Below are positions 1-9,078 of a stretch of DNA of 64,000 bases, one piece after another. The stretch is from Occallatibacter savannae (lineage in GTDB: Bacteria; Acidobacteriota; Terriglobia; Terriglobales; Acidobacteriaceae). Each line of letters begins with the position of its first letter. The first letter of the stretch is position 1. The notes below the pieces were generated by a model that was not told the DNA's origin, ran no database searches, and was given only the letters and a program-made list of their open reading frames with translations. Location: assembly GCF_003131205.1 (NCBI RefSeq), contig NZ_QFFY01000007.1, positions 62,001 through 126,000 on the forward strand, written 5' to 3'. A program made the position numbers and the translations under genes.

Positions 1-1733
1 GGCTTTGCAGTTGCCTTGAACGTGTTGCCCGCGCCATCGTTCGCTTCAAGCCAATGTTTTGCAGCTTCGAAATTCACCGTAAAGCCGAAATCCTTCTTCA
101 ACTCGGCTTCAATGTTCGGAACATTCTCGATCAACGACAGTTCGTACACCGACTGCGCGTTATCCGTCACCGGGCCGTACGAGTCCACCGCAATCGTCAC
201 CGGCCCCATACCCAGGAAGCCGAACGCCACCAGGCCAAAAGCAAACACCGCCGGCACCAGCATCAATCCGCCGGGATTCGATGCGGTGATCGCCGGAATG
301 CCCAGGCTGAAGTAGTATCCCGTTCCCATCAGCGCGACCATGCATAGTCCGAGCCAGTAGCCGGACATATTGCCGGCAACGAATCCCGACAGAATGCCCA
401 GGGACGCTCCGCCTTCCTTCGCCGAGGTAACAACTTCCCGCACGTGCGCCGAGCTCGTCGAAGTGAATGCCTTCACCAGTTCCGGAATCAGCGCGCCGGC
501 CAGCGTTCCGCAAGAGATAATCGAAGCCAGCTTCCACCAGATCGTGCCGTCTCCATCGATGTTCGGGATCATCAGGTACGACACGATGTAGGTCAACACG
601 ATCGAAATGATCGAAGTGATCCACACCAGCGAAGTCAGCGGCTTTTCAAAATCCATCTCGTCCGCGTTCTGATACTTCGCCTTCGCGATAATGCCGTTCA
701 GGAAGTACGCGCCAGAGCTGGACAGAAGCATCGCCACGCGCATCACGAAGATCCACACCAGCAGTTGCACCTGGATCTTCGGATCGCGAACCGCCAGCAG
801 GATAAACGTGATCAGCGCCACGCCCGTCACGCCGTAGGTCTCAAACCCGTCAGCGCTCGGTCCAACCGAGTCGCCCGCGTTGTCGCCCGTGCAGTCTGCA
901 ATCACACCGGGATTGCGCGCATCGTCTTCCTTGATTTTGAAGACGATCTTCATCAGGTCGGATCCGATATCGGCGATCTTGGTAAAGATGCCGCCCGCGA
1001 TTCGCAGCGCCGCTGCACCGAGCGATTCGCCAATCGCGAACCCAATAAAGCACGGCCCTGCAAAATCACGAGGAATAAACAGCAAAATGGCCAGCATGAT
1101 CAGCAGCTCGACCGAGATCAGCAGCATGCCGATGCTCATGCCCGCCTTCAGCGGAATGGCATAGCACGGATACGGCTTCCCGCGCAGACCCGCAAAAGCC
1201 GTGCGCGAGTTCGCAAACGTGTTCACGCGAATGCCGAACCACGCCACACCGTAGCTGCCCGCTATTCCGATAAGGCTGAAGACCAGGATCACCGGCAGCG
1301 TCACCGCGACAGGTTTCCCTGCCACCGGCGCCAGCCAGCCAAAGTACATCGCGATCACCACGGCGATAAAGGCCCACAGCAGCAGAATGAATTTGCCCTG
1401 CGTTACGAGATAAGTTTTGCAAGTCTCATAGATAAGCTCGGACATATCGCGCATCGTGCGATGCACGGGCAGGTTCTTCAGCTGAACATAAATCGCAAGC
1501 CCAAACAGAAGACCGCCCACGCAGAACAGCAGTCCGATGAGCAGAAGCGCATGTCCATTCATGCCGAGGAAGTTCACAGTCGACAGATCCGGCAGCACCA
1601 GGTTGGCTTCTCCGCCTCCTGACTGTTCCCCTTGCCCGAACGCGAAGACTGGAAGCAGCAGAACGCCCAGCACCATGGCCATGGCCTTGCTCTGCCGCTT
1701 GATAAACAGGTACACCGATTCGATAGCTGTCAC
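1..1733 (-). CDS. hppA: Membrane-bound ion-translocating pyrophosphatase (partial)
   Basis: Integral membrane pump that hydrolyses pyrophosphate and moves H+ or Na+ across the cytoplasmic membrane. The reverse strand reads about 577 codons before the left edge; the C-terminus lies outside. The substrate-binding segment is clear at about residues 270-287 (DDARNPGVIADCTGDNAGD), followed by the family stretch SADGFETYGVTG, with many hydrophobic helices. The last residues visible are GNTFKATAK. The lysine in that motif is typical of K+-independent members, but the motif is not identical to the textbook form, so the ion and K+ dependence stay open. I chose the GTG at 1733, preceded by GGAGGG; the spacing of about 4 nt is short. 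Internal ATGs about 16-18 codons later are alternatives. The N-terminus has an extra hydrophobic, signal-like segment. Confidence 0.93.
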   Translation of the reverse strand, partial: MTAIESVYLFIKRQSKAMAMVLGVLLLPVFAFGQGEQSGGGEANLVLPDLSTVNFLGMNGHALLLIGLLFCVGGLLFGLAIYVQLKNLPVHRTMRDMSELIYETCKTYLVTQGKFILLLWAFIAVVIAMYFGWLAPVAGKPVAVTLPVILVFSLIGIAGSYGVAWFGIRVNTFANSRTAFAGLRGKPYPCYAIPLKAGMSIGMLLISVELLIMLAILLFIPRDFAGPCFIGFAIGESLGAAALRIAGGIFTKIADIGSDLMKIVFKIKEDDARNPGVIADCTGDNAGDSVGPSADGFETYGVTGVALITFILLAVRDPKIQVQLLVWIFVMRVAMLLSSSGAYFLNGIIAKAKYQNADEMDFEKPLTSLVWITSIISIVLTYIVSYLMIPNIDGDGTIWWKLASIISCGTLAGALIPELVKAFTSTSSAHVREVVTSAKEGGASLGILSGFVAGNMSGYWLGLCMVALMGTGYYFSLGIPAITASNPGGLMLVPAVFAFGLVAFGFLGMGPVTIAVDSYGPVTDNAQSVYELSLIENVPNIEAELKKDFGFTVNFEAAKHWLEANDGAGNTFKATAK

Positions 1734-2059
1734 ATACCCTCCAAGAGAGATTTGCGATTCCAAATTGGCGGAAATTCCAAGGCAATTGAACTCTCAAGCC
1801 TCAGAAGTTTTCCTGCAAAAGTACAGGCCCGCGCGGCCCCCGGTCGAAGTCACCGGAAGGCTAACATCCGACTACAGGACTGTCGAGTGATTGCAGTCAC
1901 ACGCTTCTACGGCGAACGCATCATGGGGAAGCTCACACCGTCCTTTTGCGGGAATCGGAAAAACACCTGCACCTGCAGCGGGGAGGAGTCTACTCAATCC
2001 CGCATCAAGTCGTCTACTAGGCGTTCGACGGAGTGTTCAAAAAAGCAAACACGCCGGGC
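1734..2059. other. Intergenic region, no gene seen
   Basis: About 325 bases between the pyrophosphatase start and the end of the upstream glycosyltransferase gene, both on the minus strand. It must hold the pyrophosphatase promoter. I see only its ribosome binding site (GGAGGG, 1738-1743). No RNA gene or convincing small ORF is visible. Confidence 0.4.
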
Positions 2060-3766
2060 CTACTCGACCATGATGTCGATCTTGTCGTCGGGAAGAGGCT
2101 GCTGAAGGTTGTTGCCGTCAATCACCCTCGGCTGCGGCAGCGGATGCAGCTTGAAAAGCACCAGAACGTTGCGCTCCGGATCGTCAAAGGCCTTGAACTC
2201 CGCCACCTGCTCCAGCGAATAGTGCGTGTGCAGGTCCTCGAGTGTGCCCGGATCGATGTCGTTCCACGTCGCCCACCACCCCGGCTGATAATGCGCCAGC
2301 TTCGCCCCAAGGTCCGGAAACTGCGGCGTACGCATGCTGAAGTCGTCGCAGAGCGACTGCACGTGAGTCACCAGCGTGATCTCATCTCCACTGATCGACA
2401 CCAGCAGCCGATTGCCATTCGGATGCTGGTCGATATAGTTCGTCAGCGCCCGCGCCGCGTTCACAAACGTGTACTCGGGATGCGAAGCAAAATTGATCGT
2501 CCACACGCCGTTCACCACCGATGCCGTCGCAGCCAGCGCCACAGCGCCATACCCGAACACGCGCCTGAATCCCGGCTCCTCGCTCAGCTTCCCTGCTGTC
2601 ATCGCCACGATCAGAAAGCAGAACACCGCTACCAGCGCGAAGTACCGTGGCTGCGGATGATTCTGATACGTCATGAACAGGATGTATCCGCCCGCCGCCA
2701 GGACGCACGCACCAAACACTGGATCCACCACCAGTTCCGACGCCCATCCCGCCCGCCTGCGAAAAACCGCCGCAGCCACCAGCACCGCCGCCATCAGCAA
2801 TCCCGACAGCGGGATCAAAATCCGATCCACCCAGATCGTCGCGTGAAACGACCACCAGAAGCTCAGCAGCGGCCAGTAGAACTCCGTCGGCTTCACATAT
2901 TTGTTGATGAACAGCAGATACTTCCAATCGCCCAGATAGCCGCAGGCCGTAACCAGCGCCATCCACCCGCCAAAGGTCACTGCAAACGCAATCCCCGCAC
3001 TCGCCGCGCATTGCACCGCACGTTGATGAAACCACGCCCGCAAGCTCGACCGGCTCGAATTCGCCGAAGCCTCGCCCCGGCCCCAGAACGCCGCAAACAT
3101 CGCCCAGCCAATCGCCGGCAGCAGAAAAATCGCCGTCGTCTTCGTCAGCATCATCAGCGTGAACAGCACGCCGATCCCCGCCGCCACCGCGACCGGATGC
3201 CGCATCCTCGGCAGCCGCACCGACAGGTTCAGCACCGCCAGCATCAGCGTCGTCAGCATCGGCTCCAGAATCGCCAGCCGGCTAAAGCAATAGAGAAACG
3301 GACTCGTCACCAGCAGCGTCAGCGCCAGCAGGGCCACCCACTTCGGCGCGCGCGGACGAAGCAGCGCATAACAGAGAACCAGATTCGCGAAGAAGAACGC
3401 GATCGCCAGCCCCCGCGCCGCCTCTACATTCACGCCTGTAAAGAAGAACAGCACCCACTCCAGAAAAGGCCACACCGGCACCGCCGGCGCAGGATTGAAG
3501 TCCCCCGGCACATACCACTGCCCGAACAGATGGGCCCGCACCGCCGCGTTCCCGTACCAGCCCTCGTCCGTATACTTCGCCCAGTCAATATGCCACGGAG
3601 TATGGTTCGGAAAATCCGCCGCCAGGTTCATCGCATGCAGAACCGCGAATCCCCCAATCACCACCACCCACACGGCGTACATCCACCGCGTTGCAGATCT
3701 GCTGGATTCTTTCGCGACGTTCGGCAAGGACACTTTCTCCGCTGCGCGTGGCGCAGATGACCTCAC
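2060..3766 (-). CDS. GT39/ArnT-like membrane glycosyltransferase
   Basis: A 568-residue polytopic membrane protein resembling the PMT/ArnT (GT39, PMT_2) family, which transfers sugars from polyprenyl-phosphate donors on the outer side of the membrane. An Asp-Glu pair (D67-E68, in TDEGWYGN) sits in the first periplasmic loop after the first membrane helix, where the family has its catalytic acidic residue. About ten further hydrophobic segments follow, then a soluble C-terminal tail of about 150 residues. The start is GTG with no good Shine-Dalgarno; an in-frame ATG lies 28 codons in (3682). Acceptor and sugar cannot be told from sequence. No other envelope-sugar genes are adjacent. Confidence 0.75.
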   Translation of the reverse strand: MRSSAPRAAEKVSLPNVAKESSRSATRWMYAVWVVVIGGFAVLHAMNLAADFPNHTPWHIDWAKYTDEGWYGNAAVRAHLFGQWYVPGDFNPAPAVPVWPFLEWVLFFFTGVNVEAARGLAIAFFFANLVLCYALLRPRAPKWVALLALTLLVTSPFLYCFSRLAILEPMLTTLMLAVLNLSVRLPRMRHPVAVAAGIGVLFTLMMLTKTTAIFLLPAIGWAMFAAFWGRGEASANSSRSSLRAWFHQRAVQCAASAGIAFAVTFGGWMALVTACGYLGDWKYLLFINKYVKPTEFYWPLLSFWWSFHATIWVDRILIPLSGLLMAAVLVAAAVFRRRAGWASELVVDPVFGACVLAAGGYILFMTYQNHPQPRYFALVAVFCFLIVAMTAGKLSEEPGFRRVFGYGAVALAATASVVNGVWTINFASHPEYTFVNAARALTNYIDQHPNGNRLLVSISGDEITLVTHVQSLCDDFSMRTPQFPDLGAKLAHYQPGWWATWNDIDPGTLEDLHTHYSLEQVAEFKAFDDPERNVLVLFKLHPLPQPRVIDGNNLQQPLPDDKIDIMVE

Positions 3767-3857
3767 TCTGTTTGTTGCCGGGAATTACACAAAGTATATC
3801 CGGCTCGCATCAGCAAACCCGGCGGCCATAACGCTACTCCAGACCACCGGCCGGCCC

Positions 3858-4964
3858 CTATTCGTAAGCCAGCGCCTCGATCGGATCCTTCCGTGAGGCC
3901 ATCCACGCCGGATAAACAGCTCCGATCAACGCCCCCGCAAACGCAATCACAGCGCCCTGCGCGAGCCACCGTCCCGTGATCTCAAAGTGCATGGTCGTCG
4001 AGTGCAGCAGGATGGTGCGAATCAGGTACGTGCCTCCAATCCCCAGCCCTACGCCCGCCACCGCCATCACCGCCGTCTCACGCAACACCACGCCCACAAT
4101 CTGCAGCTTCGATGACCCAAGCGACTTCAGTATCCCGATCTCCCTCGTTCGCTCCAGCACTGCCGTATACATTGACTGGAAGATCACCAGGAATCCAACA
4201 ATCACCGCAATCACCGTGATCACATCCAGCGCCAGGTTGAATCCGGGCAGCTTCTCCGGCGTCATCATCGAGAGCCACTCCCGCATCGTCCACACCGGAT
4301 AATTCGCAAGCCCCGGCGACTTGTGGATCTCATCGATCACTGTCTGTTCGTTCGCCGAATCGTCGCACTTGATAAAGAAGACAGATGCCTTCCCCGAACT
4401 CCCCGTCAGATCTCCCATCGTGTCCAGCGGCAACAGCTTTCGCCCGCCTTTGCCCGCCTCCACAATGCCCGAGATCCGAAAATCATGATTGAAGATCTCG
4501 ATCTTGTCGCCGACGTGATACCCGCCGCCCTTTTTGCTGCGCGCAAACACATCGTCGACGATCACGTCGTAAGGCCCCTCGAACTTCCCGCCTTCCACAA
4601 ACTGAAACGGACGCAGTTTGTCGAAGCTCTCGAAGTCGATTCCGTAGATGTTCTCCACGGAGCTGCCCATCGAAAATTGAATATTTACCGGCGAGACAAC
4701 CGCGACATGAGCCAGGCCCCGCAGATAGTCCGCGGTCTTCAGCGACATGCTCGCGCCGCCCATCCCGTTGATCGCCGCTGCATTCGACGGCCGCATCATC
4801 AGGTCTGCTCCAATGCCGTTCGTCCGCTGCTTGTTGTCGTTCAGCATCCCCATAAAGATGCCCACGATCGACAGAATCATGATCACTTCAATCGCGACAG
4901 CCGTGATGCTGATCAGCGACCGCACCGGCCTCTGCAAAATATTGGCAATGACAAGCTTGTTCAT
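3858..4964 (-). CDS. FtsX/MacB-type ABC transporter permease
   Basis: A 368-residue permease of the LolC/LolE/MacB type. It has one N-terminal membrane helix, a large periplasmic MacB-like domain (about residues 45-230) and a C-terminal FtsX domain of three helices with the coupling motif ERTREIGILKSLG. Family members carry out mechanotransmission: export of lipoproteins, peptides or drugs with a cytoplasmic ATPase and often a MacA adaptor. I start at the ATG at 4964 (MNKLVIANIL) because upstream codons do not resemble the family; GAGAG lies just before it. No ATPase or adaptor gene is adjacent. A MacA plus ATPase pair without a permease sits at 55053-57250, so the two could belong together, but that is inference. 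Confidence 0.87.
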   Translation of the reverse strand: MNKLVIANILQRPVRSLISITAVAIEVIMILSIVGIFMGMLNDNKQRTNGIGADLMMRPSNAAAINGMGGASMSLKTADYLRGLAHVAVVSPVNIQFSMGSSVENIYGIDFESFDKLRPFQFVEGGKFEGPYDVIVDDVFARSKKGGGYHVGDKIEIFNHDFRISGIVEAGKGGRKLLPLDTMGDLTGSSGKASVFFIKCDDSANEQTVIDEIHKSPGLANYPVWTMREWLSMMTPEKLPGFNLALDVITVIAVIVGFLVIFQSMYTAVLERTREIGILKSLGSSKLQIVGVVLRETAVMAVAGVGLGIGGTYLIRTILLHSTTMHFEITGRWLAQGAVIAFAGALIGAVYPAWMASRKDPIEALAYE

Positions 4965-5452
4965 CGGATCTCTCGGAACACTCCAGCGAGCATCGGCCCT
5001 CAGATCAAGCCTACCAGCCCTGTTCCAGTGCACTCGACCTCCCGGCTTGCTGGAAAACTGAGCCTTGAGCAGCTTTGTACCAGGGCACGACTTCACTGCT
5101 TACTTGAAATCCAAGACAGCGTCGTTCTGAAAGAGCGAAACTTCAGTCGCAACAGCTCATCGCCGAAGCAAGAAGCGTCAGTGCACGACTTTAGTCGTGC
5201 CGAACGCCGCAACCGAAACCTTTGGGCTTCAGCCCCTGCACCCCTTTCCACGATTAACCTCGGCCAATTCAGCCATTAGAAGCCCCGCACCGACCCGAAG
5301 CCTTTTTTGCACAGTTTCGAGTGACGCACAGCACTTCTGCTCCCCCTAGCTCGGTGATAACTAAGGGTGATATTCTTGGTTCATAGCTGAAATGTCCTTC
5401 GTAACTTGCCTGCGTATAAGCTCCGGGCTATGATTGCGAAACTGGTTACCAA
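4965..5452. other. Intergenic region with repeat element, divergent promoters
   Basis: Nearly 490 bases between the divergently transcribed permease and RodZ-like genes. About 5083-5236 is a dispersed repeat annotated separately. The remainder presumably holds both promoters; I cannot place -35/-10 boxes with confidence. No gene is seen. Confidence 0.4.
5083..5236. repeat. Dispersed hairpin repeat, copy 1
   Basis: This stretch shares three ordered blocks with 7491-7690. The first is GGCACGACTTCAC with a following GCTT (5084-5101). The second is a perfect hairpin GCACGACT-TT-AGTCGTGC (5183-5200). The third is GGGCTTCAGCCCC (5224-5236). In the other copy the hairpin has different stem bases but the same pairing. 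The function is unknown. Confidence 0.7.
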
Positions 5453-5950
5453 ATGAGTACTTTTGGGCAAGAGCTTCGATCGCAGCGTATCTCCCGCGGT
5501 ATCGCGCTCGAGCAGATCACTGCCGTGACCAAGATCAGCCAGCGCCACCTCGTCGCGCTCGAGCAGGATCGCTACCAGCAGCTTCCCGGCGGCATCCTCA
5601 GCAAAGGCATCGTCCGCGGCTACGTCAGCGCCCTCGGCCTCGACACCCGCGACTGGACCGACCGCTTCCTCAAAGCCACACACCAGATCGGCCTCACCGT
5701 CGATACCCCCGACAACGGCTGGGCCACCTTCGCCTCCAACGTAGGCAAAGAGCGCATTCAGCGCCGCGAGGCCATGGAAATCCGCCTCCGCTGGATCGGC
5801 GCCGCCGTCCTCGTCGCCATCGTCGCCGTCGCCGGCTACCTCACCGTCCGCTACGTAGGCGTCCGCGCCGGCTGGTGGAGCTCCGTCGTCCCCGTCCCCG
5901 CCAAAGCCGAAGCCGTCGTATCCCACCTCGCCTCCTGGCTGAAACACTAA
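5453..5950 (+). CDS. RodZ-like helix-turn-helix membrane protein
   Basis: A 165-residue protein with an N-terminal HTH_25/XRE-type domain (about residues 5-75) of the kind found in RodZ, the cell-shape protein that links MreB to the membrane. A basic stretch is followed by one membrane helix (about 114-136) and a short periplasmic tail. Full RodZ is usually 250-350 residues with a beta-rich periplasmic domain; that domain is absent here, so this is a short relative. No mre or mrd genes are adjacent. It could also be a membrane-tethered transcription regulator. The gene reads codirectionally into metK, 300 bases downstream. Confidence 0.75.
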   Translation: MSTFGQELRSQRISRGIALEQITAVTKISQRHLVALEQDRYQQLPGGILSKGIVRGYVSALGLDTRDWTDRFLKATHQIGLTVDTPDNGWATFASNVGKERIQRREAMEIRLRWIGAAVLVAIVAVAGYLTVRYVGVRAGWWSSVVPVPAKAEAVVSHLASWLKH

Positions 5951-6251
5951 TCGATCGCCGACCCTCGGCAATCCAAGCAGCCTCGGCCCAGGGGTTCCGC
6001 CCCGTTCTCTAATCCCTTTCCCCTGTCCCCTCGCCTCTCCCATTGACCCGCCGCATTGCTCCTCTGGGTGCGCATGAATCGCCATTCCCTGCCATTCTTT
6101 GCCCCCGCAGCCTTGCCGCAGTTACCATAGACAATGTGTAGGTGCGACCTCGGTCCGCCGATGCGCCTTGTCTTCCGCTGCAACTGCCCTCACAAGCCGA
6201 TTCGCGGCAGGCAATCTACCTTAAGCCCTTCAAAAGGGGAGGAATGCGAAG
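5951..6251 (+). other. metK leader region
   Basis: About 300 bases upstream of metK. The only firm element is a strong ribosome binding site, GGGGAGGA at 6236-6243, placed correctly for the TTG start at 6252. A 3-codon ATG mini-ORF (ATG CGA AGT TGA) begins inside it, and its TGA overlaps the TTG start. I looked for SAM-I and SAH riboswitch signatures and do not see them. A pyrimidine-rich CCCTTTCCCCTGTCCCC tract lies at about 6015-6031. Confidence 0.5.
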
Positions 6252-7421
6252 TTGAGCGATCGTTTTTTGTTTACCTCTGAGTCGGTGACAGAAGGTCATC
6301 CCGACAAGATTGCAGATCAGGTCTCCGATGCCATCTTGGACGCCTGCCTCGAACAGGACCCCTACAGCCGCGTTGCCGCCGAGACCCTGACCGCAACCGG
6401 CCTGGTCGTCATTGCCGGCGAAATCACCACCAAGGCCTACGTCGATTTCCAGAGCCTCGTCCGCGGCGTCGTCGCCTCCATCGGCTACGACAATGCCCTC
6501 TACGGCTTTGACTCCAACACCTGCGCCGTGATCTCCACCATCAACAAGCAGTCGGGTGACATCGCTCAGGGCGTGGACACCGGCGGCGCCGGCGACCAGG
6601 GCATGATGTTCGGCTTCGCCACGAACGAGACCCCGGAGCTGATGCCCGCGGCCATCTCACTGGCCCACAAGCTCACCCGCCAGCTCAGCATCGTCCGCAA
6701 AAACGGCAAGCTCCCCTACCTCCGCCCCGACGGCAAGAGCCAGGTCACCGTGGAGTACGACGAGAACGGCAAGCCAGCCCGCATCGACGCAGTCGTCATC
6801 TCCAGCCAGCACTCCGAGACGATCTCCAACGACGAGCTCCACTCCGACGTTCTCAAGCACGTCATCCAGGCTGTCCTTCCCGCCAAGCTCCTCGACGAGC
6901 ACACCAAGTACCACATCAATCCAACCGGCCGCTTCGTCATCGGCGGTCCTATGGGCGACACCGGCCTCACTGGCCGCAAGATCATCGTCGACACCTACGG
7001 CGGCGCGGGTCGTCACGGCGGCGGCGCCTTCTCGGGCAAGGACCCGACAAAGGTCGATCGCTCGGCCGCGTACATGGCCCGTTACATCGCGAAGAACATC
7101 GTCGCTGCCGGCCTCGCCGACAAGGCTGAGGTTCAGCTCGCCTACGCCATCGGCGTTGCCGAGCCTGTCAGCGTTCTGGTCGACACCTTCGGCACCGGAA
7201 AGATCAGCCAGGCAAAGCTCACCGAGCTCGTGCGAAAGAACTTCTCGCTCACGCCCAAGGCCATCATCGAGAGCCTCAACCTCCGCCGCCCCATCTACAA
7301 GCAGACGGCGGCCTACGGTCACTTCGGCCGAACCGAGCCGGAGTTCACCTGGGAAGCCACGGACAAGGCCGCAAAGCTCTCCGAACAGTCCGGCGTCGCC
7401 GCAACCGCAAACGCCCGCTAA
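6252..7421 (+). CDS. metK: S-adenosylmethionine synthetase
   Basis: Makes S-adenosylmethionine from methionine and ATP in the cytoplasm. At 389 residues it matches the usual length. Hallmarks are GHPDK near the N-terminus (15-19), GAGDQG (112-117), and the phosphate-binding GGGAFSGKD loop in the C-terminal third. The start is a TTG, supported by a GGGGAGGA ribosome binding site about 8 bases upstream; no in-frame ATG gives a full N-terminus. A strong hairpin terminator follows directly, so it is probably a single-gene unit. The split methionine synthase elsewhere in the window (32849-36669) supplies its substrate, but the genes are not linked. Confidence 0.98.
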   Translation: MSDRFLFTSESVTEGHPDKIADQVSDAILDACLEQDPYSRVAAETLTATGLVVIAGEITTKAYVDFQSLVRGVVASIGYDNALYGFDSNTCAVISTINKQSGDIAQGVDTGGAGDQGMMFGFATNETPELMPAAISLAHKLTRQLSIVRKNGKLPYLRPDGKSQVTVEYDENGKPARIDAVVISSQHSETISNDELHSDVLKHVIQAVLPAKLLDEHTKYHINPTGRFVIGGPMGDTGLTGRKIIVDTYGGAGRHGGGAFSGKDPTKVDRSAAYMARYIAKNIVAAGLADKAEVQLAYAIGVAEPVSVLVDTFGTGKISQAKLTELVRKNFSLTPKAIIESLNLRRPIYKQTAAYGHFGRTEPEFTWEATDKAAKLSEQSGVAATANAR

Positions 7422-7440
7422 CCTCGCTTCAGCAAGCTCG

Positions 7441-7470
7441 AAAAAGGACTCCGCAAGGAGTCCTTTTTTC
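7441..7470 (+). terminator. Rho-independent terminator of metK
   Basis: Inverted repeat AAGGACTCC-GCAA-GGAGTCCTT followed by a T run, 20 bases after the metK stop codon. The A-rich left side means it could also act in the opposite direction. Confidence 0.93.
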
Positions 7471-7490
7471 GTTCCGGAGCATGACTTCAA

Positions 7491-7690
7491 GGCACGACTT
7501 CACAGCTTGCTGCAAAAGTCCGAAACTGCTGGGTTTTGAAAGGGCACAGATTTATCTGTGCCGACAACGGGTGCAAATAGAGCGCGCCTTTAGCCGCTGC
7601 GGGACGGTTTCGATCAGTCCTGGCAAGACCGGCGCAGCAACCTGTTCAGTCGTGCCACCCCAGCTCGAGAAAACCGCGGGCTTCAGCCCC
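7491..7690. repeat. Dispersed hairpin repeat, copy 2
   Basis: Second copy of the element at 5083-5236. It opens with GGCACGACTTCAC and GCTT (7491-7508), then a perfect 9-base hairpin GGCACAGAT-TT-ATCTGTGCC (7543-7562), a further CAGTCGTGCC (7647-7656), and GGGCTTCAGCCCC (7678-7690). It lies between the metK terminator and the 3' end of the phosphatase gene. Confidence 0.7.
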
Positions 7691-7701
7691 TTTTTCGTCC
7701 C

Positions 7702-8880
7702 CTACGCCGACGCCGGCCTGACCGCATTCGTCACGCTCATCATTGGCCCCTCCACATTCGCCAGCCGCTTGATCGTCACCACCGTGATGTCATCCGCCTG
7801 ACCGAACTGGACCGCCTTTTCAACGATCGCGTCCGCCACCTCCCCTGAAATCGCGCGCGCGCGATCAAACCCGAACAGCTCACCGGTCTTGCTCTGCGCC
7901 TCCACAACACCATCGGAGTAGAACGTCAGCCGCCCCCCGGGCGTCAGCTCAAAACGAACCGCGCTGTAGTCGCCGCCTTCTGCAATTCCAAGCGGCAGCG
8001 CTCCCGGAAGCTCGATCTCCCGGCCGTCCAGGTAGGGCGACAGGTGCCCCGCATTCGCAATCGTCACCACCCCGCTCGCCGAAACATGAGCGGCAAGCGC
8101 AGTCGAGATACCAGACGTCCGCCCAACGAGCCGATCGTGCAGTTTCTTGAGAACAATCGCCGGATCCCTCGTTTCAAGAGCCACACTCCGGATCACGCCA
8201 ACCAGCATCGACACATGCATCGCCGCCGCCAGCCCTTTGCCCGCGACATCGCCGAGCACCAGCAGGAATCCATCGCTCCCATCCGGCAGGATCTGAAAGA
8301 AGTCGCCGCCCAGTTGCAGAGCGGGCCGGTATACAAAGTCAACCAGGTAGCCCGGAAACGTCTCCGCTTCCTCCGGCAGCATCAGCCTCTGCACCTCGCG
8401 AGCAGCCGCCATCTCAGCTTCAAGCTGCGCTTTCTCAGCCTGCGCCTGGATATGCCGCCGCGTCTCGCGGACGAAGACATGCACGAAGCCCGCATAACCG
8501 AGCGACACAGTAACGATCATCGCAATGCCGTCGAAAATCAGCCGCTTCTGCAGCCTGCTCGTCTGAGCCGCGTCAAGCTGCGGAGTTGCCTTCGCGTCCG
8601 GGAACGCGTGGGCGATGTAACCCATCAGGAGGACCTGAAACCCAAACAGCGGCACGAACAGGAAGAAGAACTTCTTGCGCAGCGAGATTCCGCCCGCCGC
8701 ATAGGAAACAGCGAACACCCCTGAGAGAACCAGCGAAATCCCAAGCTTGATCACCGGCTGCCGGCCTACGGCCATGATGTCGTTCGCCAGCGCCATCACG
8801 CCGAAAGTAAAGAAGACGGCGAGAAGGAAGATGATGACCGATTTTCGCGGCGCTCTGCGCAGGGGATTCGTCGATTCCAT
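7702..8880 (-). CDS. SpoIIE/RsbU-type PP2C serine phosphatase
   Basis: A 392-residue membrane protein: about five hydrophobic helices in the first 150 residues, a short coiled-coil linker (AQAEKAQLEAEMAAAREVQ), then a PP2C phosphatase domain of the SpoIIE/RsbU class. Metal-binding acidic motifs are visible: GGDFF, GDVAGKG, FYSDGVVEA and the final DDITVV. Such enzymes usually dephosphorylate STAS-domain anti-anti-sigma factors to release a sigma factor in partner-switching pathways. A lone STAS protein is at 47588, far away, so the partnership is only a guess. I prefer the ATG at 8880; the frame is open to a TTG at 8958. The last residues run close to the repeat at 7678-7690. Confidence 0.9.
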   Translation of the reverse strand: MESTNPLRRAPRKSVIIFLLAVFFTFGVMALANDIMAVGRQPVIKLGISLVLSGVFAVSYAAGGISLRKKFFFLFVPLFGFQVLLMGYIAHAFPDAKATPQLDAAQTSRLQKRLIFDGIAMIVTVSLGYAGFVHVFVRETRRHIQAQAEKAQLEAEMAAAREVQRLMLPEEAETFPGYLVDFVYRPALQLGGDFFQILPDGSDGFLLVLGDVAGKGLAAAMHVSMLVGVIRSVALETRDPAIVLKKLHDRLVGRTSGISTALAAHVSASGVVTIANAGHLSPYLDGREIELPGALPLGIAEGGDYSAVRFELTPGGRLTFYSDGVVEAQSKTGELFGFDRARAISGEVADAIVEKAVQFGQADDITVVTIKRLANVEGPMMSVTNAVRPASA

Positions 8881-9048
8881 CTCGCTGAAGCGTCCTCTCG
8901 GGATCACTCGAACTGCTGAATCACCGGCCCGCAGCCTGGGCCGGGGTTTTCCGTTCAAGTCTACCCTGCCGCATCTCGAGCCGTTCCGGGATTTTGTTTC
9001 CGATCGCGGAGAAATCGGAGGCGGCGAGGTACTTTAAAATCTTTCTGT

Positions 9049-9061
9049 TGTCTAAACAGCT
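9049..9061. promoter_or_regulatory. Shared 13-base upstream motif, site 1
   Basis: TGTCTAAACAGCT occurs 18 bases before the carbonic-anhydrase-like gene and identically at 16143-16155 upstream of the outer-membrane barrel gene. Here it forms part of an inverted repeat CTGTT-N5-AACAG (9045-9059). It could be an operator or part of a promoter; no binding protein is identified. Confidence 0.35.
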
Positions 9062-9078
9062 AGCAGGAGATCTGATTC

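Noticed and set aside
444..1622. 392-codon plus-strand frame at the left edge
   Set aside because: Antisense to the membrane pyrophosphatase, whose DDARNPGVIADCTGDNAGD motif is clear on the minus strand.
2033..3760. 575-codon plus-strand frame rich in Arg, His and Pro
   Set aside because: It is the antisense of the GT39 membrane protein; composition (RRHHQQ runs) is typical of a shadow frame in GC-rich DNA.
5951..6251. SAM or SAH riboswitch upstream of metK
   Set aside because: No recognisable core motif was found by eye; a covariance search would be needed to exclude one.
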